Assembly: GCA_041655055.1 (NCBI GenBank)
Contig: JBBAGE010000141.1
Span: 1-5,500 of the forward strand
Source of the DNA: JBBAGE01 sp041655055
Lineage (GTDB): Bacteria > Pseudomonadota > Alphaproteobacteria > Rhodobacterales > Rhodobacteraceae
DNA: 5,500 nucleotides
Direction: 5' to 3'
Shown: positions 1 through 5,095 of the stretch, piece after piece
Layout of the letters: the number at the start of each line of letters is the position of its first letter
Position numbering within the stretch: the first letter of the stretch is position 1
Translations under genes and position numbers: made by a program
The notes under the pieces: generated by a model
What the model was told of the DNA's origin: nothing
Databases searched by the model: none
The model's input: the letters and a program-made list of their open reading frames with translations, nothing else

Positions 1-177
1 GGCGCGACGCTTGGCGATCTGCGCATGGCCGACCGGTTCGAACTGCAGCCGCTGGGGTTGATGCGTGGCACCGATTATCTGGCCTGCGACAGGGCCGATC
101 TGCGGCTGATGCAAGATGACAAGCTGCTGGTGCTGGGCAAACGCACCCATCTGCGCCGGTTCGGAGATTCGCTCTGA
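1..177 (+). CDS. TrkA/KtrA-type K+ uptake regulatory subunit, C-terminal end (partial)
   Basis: The window opens in frame inside this gene, and 58 codons remain before the TGA at 175-177. The visible protein looks like the end of an RCK-C (TrkA-C) domain. It has the pattern 'TLGDLRMADRFELQPLGLMRG', then a short hydrophobic strand, then the characteristic 'DDKLLVLGKRTHLRRF' ending, in which a damaged-looking 'GD+LLVLG' strand is followed by a basic helix. In this family the RCK subunits bind nucleotides (NAD(H)/ATP/ADP, and in some cases cyclic di-AMP) and gate a membrane K+ channel subunit from the cytoplasm. The channel gene starts five bases after this stop, which strongly supports the call. 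Whether it is the short one-RCK KtrA type (about 220 residues) or the long two-RCK TrkA type (about 460) cannot be seen here. The short channel partner favours KtrA. Confidence 0.85.
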   Translation, partial: GATLGDLRMADRFELQPLGLMRGTDYLACDRADLRLMQDDKLLVLGKRTHLRRFGDSL

Positions 178-182
178 TACTC

Positions 183-1520
183 ATGGGCACAGGACGCGCG
201 CGCCGCTGGCTGCGGGGTGTTCCGGCGCCGATGTTGCTGGTGCTGGTCTATCTGGTGTTGATGATTGCGGTCTGTTTGGCGCTGAAACTGCCGATCGCGG
301 CGCATGGCCGGATCGGTTGGATGGATGCGCTGTTCACCGCCGCATCGGCCGCGACGATCAACGGGCTGGTGGTGCTTGATACCGGGGCGGATCTGACGCT
401 GTTCGGGCAGGCGGTGATCTTGATCGCGGTGCAGATCAGCGGGCTGGGGATCATGACATTTGCGGTGCTGATCCTGGCCGCGCTCGGGCTGCCGGTGGGG
501 CTGACGGGGCGGATCTTTCTGCGCGACGATCTGAACCAGCCAAGCGTCACCCGGATCTTGCGGCTGGTCAGCACGATTTTCAAAACCGTTCTGGCGTTCG
601 AGGCTTTGGGCGCGGCGATGTTGGCCGCGGTCTTTGTGCCGCTGACGGGTTGGGGCACGGGGCTGTGGCATGCGGTGTTCCATTCGGTGATGGCCTTTAA
701 CAATGCCGGTTTCACCACCTTGCCCGAGGGGTTGATTCCGCTTGCGCGTGATCCGCTGATCAATCTGGTGATCCCGGTTCTGGCGATCATCGGGGGCTTG
801 GGCTATGCGGTGCTGTCGGATATCTTTTTGCTGCGCAAATGGCGTAAATTCACGCTGACGACAAAGCTGATGCTATCGGGCACGGCGGCGTTGCTGGTGA
901 TCTCGACGCTTGGGTTTGCGGTGCTGGAATGGGCAAACCCGGCCACTTTGGGCGCGCATGATGGCGTGGGCGCGCGGATGATGATCAGCTGGTTTCAGGC
1001 GGTCACCACCCGCTCGGTCGGGTTCAACACGGTCGATATCGCGGCGCTGAATGATGCCACGACATTGATGTTCATGGCGCTGATGATGATCGGCGGCGGT
1101 CCGACCTCGACCGCAGGGGGGATCAAGGTCACGGCCTTTCTGGTGGTGCTGCTGGCGACGGTGATGTTTTTCCGCCGCCGCACCGAGCTGACGATTTTCG
1201 GTCGCAGCATGGGGGATGATCAGGTGCTCAAGGTGATGGCGCTGGCGACCGTCGCGCTGCTGGTGGCCTTTGCCGGGATGTTCCTGCTGGTGCTGACCCG
1301 GCAGGGCGAGATGCTTGATATCGCGTTCGAAGTGGCCAGTGCGCTGGGGTCAACGGGGCTGTCGCGCGGGGCGACATGGGGGCTTGACGGCGTGGGGCAG
1401 GCGATCGTGATCGTGCTGATGTTTGCCGGCCGGGTCGGGCCGCTGGCGCTTGGCTTTTTCATCACCACGCAGATTGCGCCGCGCGTGCGTTATCCGGCGG
1501 GGCAGATCTATCTGGGATAG
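183..1520 (+). CDS. KtrB/TrkH-family potassium uptake channel subunit
   Basis: This 445-residue inner-membrane protein is the K+ (or K+/Na+) translocating subunit that pairs with the upstream RCK protein. It has the four-repeat M1-P-M2 architecture of the Trk/Ktr/HKT superfamily. Four pore loops are visible, each with its filter glycine: 'TINGLVV' (G61), 'FNNAGF' (G176), 'TRSVGFNT' (G280) and 'LGSTGLS' (G392). The intramembrane gating-loop motif 'IGGGPTSTAGGIK' lies at about 303-315, and the family ending 'FAGRVGPLALGF' with a following 'RYP' at about 414-437. The length matches KtrB (about 440-460) better than TrkH (about 480). The ATG at 183 is five bases past the preceding stop. The only Shine-Dalgarno-like string is GGAGA at 163-167, fifteen bases away, so translational coupling to the upstream gene is likely. 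N60, just before the first filter glycine, is unusual because Thr is the common residue there. No signal peptide is expected. The family call is sure; the choice between KtrB and TrkH is less so. Confidence 0.93.
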   Translation: MGTGRARRWLRGVPAPMLLVLVYLVLMIAVCLALKLPIAAHGRIGWMDALFTAASAATINGLVVLDTGADLTLFGQAVILIAVQISGLGIMTFAVLILAALGLPVGLTGRIFLRDDLNQPSVTRILRLVSTIFKTVLAFEALGAAMLAAVFVPLTGWGTGLWHAVFHSVMAFNNAGFTTLPEGLIPLARDPLINLVIPVLAIIGGLGYAVLSDIFLLRKWRKFTLTTKLMLSGTAALLVISTLGFAVLEWANPATLGAHDGVGARMMISWFQAVTTRSVGFNTVDIAALNDATTLMFMALMMIGGGPTSTAGGIKVTAFLVVLLATVMFFRRRTELTIFGRSMGDDQVLKVMALATVALLVAFAGMFLLVLTRQGEMLDIAFEVASALGSTGLSRGATWGLDGVGQAIVIVLMFAGRVGPLALGFFITTQIAPRVRYPAGQIYLG

Positions 1521-1538
1521 GCTGCGCGGGCTTTTCAT

Positions 1539-1565
1539 CGCCGCCGCTGCATGTTAGTGGCGGCG
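1539..1565. other. Hairpin between ktrB-like gene and ndk
   Basis: CGCCGCCGCT (1539-1548) pairs with AGTGGCGGCG (1556-1565) over ten base pairs, including one G-U, around the seven-base loop GCATGTT. It sits 18 bases after the channel gene stop. It is not followed by a T-run, so it is not a textbook intrinsic terminator. It could be a 3'-end stabilising structure, a Rho-associated end, or a structure in the ndk leader. A second, weaker stem, GGCGG (1572-1576) with CCGCC (1585-1589) followed by TTT, lies just downstream and may contribute. Confidence 0.5.
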
Positions 1566-1605
1566 CATCCGGGCGGGCAGGGCTCCGCCTTTACTGTGAC
1601 TTAGC

Positions 1606-1611
1606 AAAAGG
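1606..1611 (+). promoter_or_regulatory. Ribosome binding site of ndk
   Basis: AAAAGG lies seven bases before the ATG at 1619 and is the only purine-rich string in the leader. It supports that start, as does the conserved beginning 'AIERTLSIIKPDA' of the protein. I could not identify a convincing -35/-10 pair between 1521 and 1605. Confidence 0.55.
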
Positions 1612-1618
1612 CAAGACC

Positions 1619-2041
1619 ATGGCCATTGAACGCACCCTCTCGATCATCAAACCCGATGCGACCCGCCGCAACCTGACCGGCAAGATCAACGCCAAATTCG
1701 AAGATGCCGGCCTGCGCATCGTCGCGCAAAAGCGCATTCAACTGACCCGTGAAAACGCCGCGAAATTCTATGAAGTGCACAAAGAGCGCCCCTTTTACGG
1801 CGAGCTGTGCGATTCGATGACCGCAGGCCCCGTGGTTGTGCAGGTGCTTGAAGGTGAAGGCGCGATTGCGAAAAACCGCGAAGTCATGGGCGCGACCAAC
1901 CCCGCCGATGCCGCCGCCGGCACGATTCGCGCCGAATTCGCCGAAAGCGTGGGTGAAAACTCGGTCCATGGTTCGGATGCGCCGGAAACCGCTGCGCAGG
2001 AAATCGCGTTCTTCTTTTCGGGGATCGAAATCGCCGGCTGA
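1619..2041 (+). CDS. ndk: Nucleoside diphosphate kinase
   Basis: This cytoplasmic enzyme transfers the gamma-phosphate of a nucleoside triphosphate (mainly ATP) to other (d)NDPs by a ping-pong mechanism through a phosphohistidine, and so keeps the NTP and dNTP pools balanced. The 140-residue length is the family norm. The phospho-acceptor His117 lies in 'NSVHGSDAPETA'. The other expected active-site residues are at their usual places: K11 in 'SIIKPDA', Y51, F59, R87 in 'KNREVMGATNP' with T93, R104 in 'TIRAEF', and N114. The start at 1619 gives the standard N-terminus 'MAIERTLSIIKPD' and has AAAAGG seven bases upstream. The gene has its own leader after a hairpin and ends at a strong terminator, so it is probably monocistronic. 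Its 3' end converges on the minus-strand TfoX-C gene with only 15 bp between the two stop codons. Nothing in it is odd. Confidence 0.98.
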   Translation: MAIERTLSIIKPDATRRNLTGKINAKFEDAGLRIVAQKRIQLTRENAAKFYEVHKERPFYGELCDSMTAGPVVVQVLEGEGAIAKNREVMGATNPADAAAGTIRAEFAESVGENSVHGSDAPETAAQEIAFFFSGIEIAG

Positions 2042-2056
2042 TCCGGCCCCGATACG

Positions 2057-2425
2057 CTATTTCAAAGGCCGCCTTGGGGCGGCCTTTGTCTTTTGCGCCA
2101 CAGCGCGCACGCCGATATCATTCAGGATCTTTTCGATTTGCGCCGCGGGGCCGGTTGGTTCGATCCCTGCCACCAGCGCATCAAAGCGCCGCCGCAGCGC
2201 GCGTTTTTCATCCGGGCTGCAATCGGTCCAGGGCCGTCCCTGTAACCCCAGGACCAATGCGTAATAGCCGATGAAATGCGCCTTGGTGCCAGCCGCGATT
2301 ACCCGCAGATAGGCGGCATCCGCGCCCATTTCGCGCAGGGTTTCAGCACTGTCGATACCGGCACGGATATAGGCCTGCGCGCTGGCGGGGCCCAGATTGC
2401 GAATGTCCGAGATCGGCGTTGCCAT
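2057..2425 (-). CDS. TfoX/Sxy C-terminal domain protein, standalone
   Basis: With the start at 2425 this is a 122-residue protein. Residues about 4-85 match the TfoX C-terminal (helix-hairpin-helix-like) domain: 'ISDIRNLGPASAQAYIRAGI', then 'LREMGADAAYLRV', then 'YALVLGLQGRPWTD', then a basic helix 'DEKRALRRRFDALV'. The N-terminal TfoX domain of full-length Sxy/TfoX, known for competence regulation in gammaproteobacteria, is absent. Such short proteins are common in Rhodobacteraceae and their function is not established. Residues about 90-122 form a tail with one helix-like stretch and a basic end (APRRPLK) coded by the ndk terminator hairpin. Start: in-frame ATGs also exist at 2473, 2458 and 2434. 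The one at 2425 has AAAGGA ten bases upstream and puts the conserved domain directly at the N-terminus; 2473 would give 138 residues. The gene follows the MepK-like gene by 133 bp on the same strand and may be co-transcribed with it. Confidence 0.85.
   Translation of the reverse strand: MATPISDIRNLGPASAQAYIRAGIDSAETLREMGADAAYLRVIAAGTKAHFIGYYALVLGLQGRPWTDCSPDEKRALRRRFDALVAGIEPTGPAAQIEKILNDIGVRAVAQKTKAAPRRPLK
2064..2087. terminator. Intrinsic terminator of ndk, embedded in the convergent gene
   Basis: AAAGGCCGCC (2064-2073) and GGCGGCCTTT (2078-2087) form a perfect ten-base-pair stem with a TTGG loop. They are followed on the plus strand by GTCTTTT (2088-2094), as expected of a Rho-independent terminator 22 bases after the ndk stop. 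The whole hairpin lies inside the last codons of the minus-strand TfoX-C gene (stop at 2057-2059). The minus-strand side has only a short T-poor tail (GAAAT), so termination is expected mainly for plus-strand transcripts. Minus-strand mRNA would still carry the same hairpin at its 3' end. Confidence 0.88.
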
Positions 2426-2435
2426 GGCAAGCATG

Positions 2436-2441
2436 TCCTTT
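2436..2441 (-). promoter_or_regulatory. Ribosome binding site favouring the 2425 start
   Basis: On the minus strand AAAGGA lies ten bases before the ATG at 2425. It is only one base from the alternative ATG at 2434, and the ATGs at 2458 and 2473 have no comparable purine run. This is the main reason for choosing the shorter protein. Confidence 0.5.
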
Positions 2442-2558
2442 GGCCCGCGCGGGCGCATGATGGGCAGGATCATCCGGCGATCGCGCTTTGCATCGGGGCA
2501 CGTCCTGCCAGTTTTCGCTAGCGGGACGGGACGCGTTTTTCAAGTATATTGCGCCGGC

Positions 2559-3128
2559 CTAGCCGTTCCAGGTGCGCACCGGGCCGCAATCCATATGCAC
2601 GAAATTCGACCCGCGATAGCGGCCAACGCCGCCCGAACGGCAGGCCTCGGCGGCTTTGGCCATCTGGCTGATCGAGCGCGACTGCAGCCGCAGATCGGCA
2701 GCCTGGCCTTTGATATGCAGCGAATTCGACGCCACGCCGCTGGAACGGGAATTGAGCATCGCATTCGTCGCCGGGCTGCGATAGCCCGAAAGCAGGGTAT
2801 AGGGTTCGCTGGCATCCATCAGCGCATGTGCGGCGGCCATGATGTCGATATTGCGCGCATCCATTGCCTTGACATCATTGCTGCGCCAGTCGCGCATGAA
2901 GAAATTGATCTCATTGAGCGCATCGGCCAGATACTGGCCTTCGATCCAGTAGATCGTATCCAGGCTTTCGCCGGTGCGCCCGTTATACATTCGGATGCGG
3001 CGGATATCGCCAGCGCCGCGCAAAAAACCGGCTGCGTTGCTGTAACTTGGTGCCGCCACCACCAGAGATGCCGCAAATGCGCCCAATAATGCGCGGCGGC
3101 TAAGGCCGGAAGTCGTTTGTTTGGTCAT
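2559..3128 (-). CDS. Tat-exported zinc D,D/murein endopeptidase of the YcbK/MepK (DUF882, M15) family
   Basis: This 189-residue protein resembles E. coli YcbK/MepK, a periplasmic zinc endopeptidase that trims peptidoglycan cross-links, including the 3-3 links made by L,D-transpeptidases. The N-terminus carries a twin-arginine motif 'SRRALLG' (S10-R11-R12), a hydrophobic stretch to about residue 26, and a likely cleavage near 'YSNA-AG' (32-33). E. coli YcbK is also a known Tat substrate. The M15 zinc signature is intact: H138 and D145 in 'SLHIKGQAADL', and H178 in 'FVHMD'. The family pattern 'SGYRSPATNAMLN' precedes it (114-126). The ATG at 3128 is chosen because it places the Tat signal at the N-terminus. 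An in-frame ATG at 3287 would add 53 residues with no family character. The ribosome site is weak (AGG five bases upstream). The gene is divergent from the L,D-transpeptidase gene, and the TfoX-C gene follows. Substrate specificity is inferred from the family. Confidence 0.92.
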   Translation of the reverse strand: MTKQTTSGLSRRALLGAFAASLVVAAPSYSNAAGFLRGAGDIRRIRMYNGRTGESLDTIYWIEGQYLADALNEINFFMRDWRSNDVKAMDARNIDIMAAAHALMDASEPYTLLSGYRSPATNAMLNSRSSGVASNSLHIKGQAADLRLQSRSISQMAKAAEACRSGGVGRYRGSNFVHMDCGPVRTWNG

Positions 3129-3438
3129 ATCGCCTGCGCGTGCCCCATCGCTCGTGTTCCGCCGCTTTTGCGGCTGTTGATCCTGTCGCCAGTGCTGCGC
3201 AAACTTATGCCACAGATGCCAAGACGGACCAACCCCAGATATTGCCCGGCGCTTTTGCATCGGGCGGCTTGGCAAAATATTGCCCATCAGAGGTTATGAA
3301 ACCGTGAATTGCGCCCGAAAAATGCGGCATGTTTGCGACATCCGTGCCGAATAGTCGTTAAAAACGTAGATGTGATCTGCGATTTCGCCCCGGCCCGCGT
3401 TAGCTATCACAAACAGATCAAAAACGCACGAGGGCGGG
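3129..3438. promoter_or_regulatory. Divergent intergenic region between MepK-like and L,D-transpeptidase genes
   Basis: These 310 bases must carry the 5' leaders and promoters of both genes. I see no protein-like reading frame and no clear -35/-10 pair for either direction. What is visible is several short symmetric elements. GCCGC/GCGGC makes a hairpin around TTTT (3161-3174). GGCAA/TTGCC is an inverted repeat (3271-3284). The nine-base string ATATTGCCC occurs twice, at 3239-3247 and 3277-3285. GGTT/AACC occurs at 3292-3303. Close to the transpeptidase start, TGATCTG (3373-3379) and CAGATCA (3414-3420) are inverted. The stretch around 3340-3375 is AT-richer than its surroundings and is the likeliest promoter area for the plus-strand gene. 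Confidence 0.5.
3373..3420. repeat. Inverted repeats just upstream of the L,D-transpeptidase gene
   Basis: TGATCTG (3373-3379) and CAGATCA (3414-3420) are perfect seven-base inverted copies separated by 34 bases. An overlapping pair, TGTGAT (3371-3376) and ATCACA (3406-3411), is also exact. In addition AAAAACG occurs at 3360-3366 and again at 3420-3426. They end 18 bases before the ATG at 3439, a suitable place for an operator or a leader RNA stem. Matches this short can arise by chance in 310 bases, so this is only a candidate site. Confidence 0.3.
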
Positions 3439-5058
3439 ATGAGCATGAGCAACAGCACGAAATCCTTGGTGATTGGCGCGGTCATCGCGGCCATGCTTGG
3501 CGGCACGCCTGCGCTTGCGCAATCCGCGCCGCCTGTCAGCCTGCCGGTCTTTGCGCAATCCGTGGCCGCTGCCGCCGCCAGCGACGAGGCGATTGCAACA
3601 TTTTACCGCGAAAAAGACTATCGGCCGCTTTGGACAGGCGAAGGGGCGCAGGATCGCGCCCGGCTTCAGGCGCTGCTGCGCGCGTTCGACAATGCCGCCG
3701 ATCACGGCCTGCCCGCGCATCGTTATGCAACCGATACGCTGCGCGCGGATTTGGCGCGGATCACGTCCGAGCGCGATCTGGGCCGGGTCGAGGTAGAACT
3801 TTCGCGCCTGTTCCTGCGCTATGCCCGCGATGTGCAGACCGGCATTTTGACGCCCGGCCGGGTGGATGGCGAAATCGTGCGCGACGTGCCGTTGCGCGAT
3901 CCACTGGCCAGCCTGCGCGCCTTTGCCGCCAGCGTGCCCGATGATTTTATCCGCGCCCTGCCGCCTGCCAGTGCCGAATATACCCGGCTGATGAAGGGGA
4001 AATTCGATCTAGAACAGATCATCGCGCAGGGCGGCTGGGGGATGGCTGTGCCCACCGGCACAACGCTGCGCCCCGGCGACACGGGGCCGGTGGTCGTGGC
4101 CCTGCGTGACCGACTGGTGGCCATGGGCTATCTGCGCCGCTCGGCCAGCGTGGAATATGACGCCCAGATTCAGGCCGCGGTGCAGGCGTTTCAGACCCGC
4201 CACGGGCTTGCCGCCGACGGGATCGCGGGGCCAAGCACGATTGGCGAGCTGAACGTCAGCGCCCAAGATCGGCTGGCCTCGGTGATCGTGGCGCTGGAAC
4301 GCGAGCGGTGGATGAATATCGATCGTGGCGCGCGGCATATTCTGGTCAATATCACCGATTATTCGATGCAATTGTTTGACGATGGCAAGGTGACGTTTGA
4401 AACGGCCGCCGTGGTCGGTGCGCATCGCAAGGATTTCCGCACGCCGGAGTTTTCCGATGAGATGGACCATATGGTCATCAACCCGACCTGGCATATTCCG
4501 CGTTCGATCACGGTGCGTGATTACCTGCCGCAATTGCAGCAAAACCCACATGCGGCCGGGCATTTGCGCATCATCGACAGCGCCGGGCGCGTGGTGCCGC
4601 GCGATGCGGTGGATTTTCGCCAGTTCACGGCGCGCACTTTTCCTTTTGCCATGCAGCAGCCGCCATCGAACAGCAATGCGCTGGGGCTGGTAAAGTTCAT
4701 GTTCCCTAACAAGTATAACATCTATCTGCATGATACACCGCAGAAAAATCTGTTTGGCCAAGAGGCGCGGGCCTTTTCAAACGGCTGTATCCGGCTGGAG
4801 GATCCGTTTGAATTCGCCTATATCCTGCTTTCGCGACAGACCGACGATCCCGAAGGGCTGTTCCAGCGCCATCTGCAGACCGGGCGCGAAATCACCGTCC
4901 CGCTTGAGGTGAAAGTGCCCGTGCATCTGGATTACCGCACCGCCATCGGCCGGGCCAAGGGCGGGCTCGATTTCCGCCGCGATGTCTATGGCCGCGATGC
5001 CCGGATTTTTGCGGCGCTGCGCGATGCGGGGGTGGCACTGCCCGCCGCAGACAGCTAG
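3439..5058 (+). CDS. YcbB/LdtD-type L,D-transpeptidase, periplasmic
   Basis: The 539-residue protein is exported by a Sec signal (residues 1-27, hydrophobic VIGAVIAAML, cleavage after 'ALA' at 27). It carries the domains of the YcbB family in order. First is an N-terminal helical scaffold (about 45-200, with 'FYREKDYRPLW'). Next is a peptidoglycan-binding domain (about 208-272, 'LRPGDTGPVV' to 'GLAADGIAGPSTIGEL'). Last is a YkuD catalytic domain (about 299-470). The catalytic Cys450 lies in 'AFSNGCIRLEDP' and the catalytic His431 in 'NIYLHDTPQ'. YkuD enzymes use Cys to cleave the mDAP-D-Ala bond of a donor tetrapeptide and join it to mDAP of another stem, making 3-3 cross-links, or attach outer-membrane proteins to the wall. 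Start: ATG 3439 has GAGGG four bases upstream; ATG 3445 would have it ten bases away, and both keep the signal peptide. E. coli YcbB is longer (615 residues). lpxD follows after 37 bp, probably in the same transcript. Confidence 0.94.
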   Translation: MSMSNSTKSLVIGAVIAAMLGGTPALAQSAPPVSLPVFAQSVAAAAASDEAIATFYREKDYRPLWTGEGAQDRARLQALLRAFDNAADHGLPAHRYATDTLRADLARITSERDLGRVEVELSRLFLRYARDVQTGILTPGRVDGEIVRDVPLRDPLASLRAFAASVPDDFIRALPPASAEYTRLMKGKFDLEQIIAQGGWGMAVPTGTTLRPGDTGPVVVALRDRLVAMGYLRRSASVEYDAQIQAAVQAFQTRHGLAADGIAGPSTIGELNVSAQDRLASVIVALERERWMNIDRGARHILVNITDYSMQLFDDGKVTFETAAVVGAHRKDFRTPEFSDEMDHMVINPTWHIPRSITVRDYLPQLQQNPHAAGHLRIIDSAGRVVPRDAVDFRQFTARTFPFAMQQPPSNSNALGLVKFMFPNKYNIYLHDTPQKNLFGQEARAFSNGCIRLEDPFEFAYILLSRQTDDPEGLFQRHLQTGREITVPLEVKVPVHLDYRTAIGRAKGGLDFRRDVYGRDARIFAALRDAGVALPAADS

Positions 5059-5083
5059 ACCGGGCTGCGGACCGGGCGTTCGC

Positions 5084-5090
5084 AGGGGGG
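5084..5090 (+). promoter_or_regulatory. Ribosome binding site of lpxD
   Basis: AGGGGGG lies five bases before the ATG at 5096 in the 37-bp gap after the transpeptidase stop, and supports that start. The same gap carries GACCGGGC twice (5058-5065 and 5070-5077), of unknown meaning. No terminator is seen in it, so read-through from the transpeptidase gene is likely. Confidence 0.6.
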
Positions 5091-5095
5091 CCGAG

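Noticed and set aside
248..790. Open minus-strand frame of 180 codons within the channel gene
   Set aside because: It is a shadow of a clear membrane-channel gene, with no plausible start signal and no recognisable motif.
2474..2558. Possible -35/-10 (TTGAAA, 17 bases, TAGCGA on the minus strand) for the TfoX-C gene
   Set aside because: The -10 element matches the consensus at too few positions to be listed as a promoter. The region otherwise shows only the palindrome CGCTAGCG and a doubled GTCCC.
2397..3089. Open plus-strand frame of 230 codons across the MepK-like gene
   Set aside because: It is antisense to a gene with intact zinc ligands and a signal peptide, and its translation is rich in His, Arg and Ala with no domain.
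3129..3287. N-terminal extension of the MepK-like protein to an ATG at 3287
   Set aside because: The extra 53 residues would bury the twin-arginine signal, which must be near the N-terminus. The added sequence is not like the family.
3371..3411. TGTGAT/ATCACA as a CRP/FNR-type binding site
   Set aside because: The half-sites are 29 bases apart, far wider than the spacing of a CRP-family operator.
4009..4761. Open minus-strand frame of 250 codons across the transpeptidase gene
   Set aside because: It lies entirely opposite a well-supported gene. Its His/Arg-rich translation resembles no family and is typical of antisense frames in GC-rich DNA.
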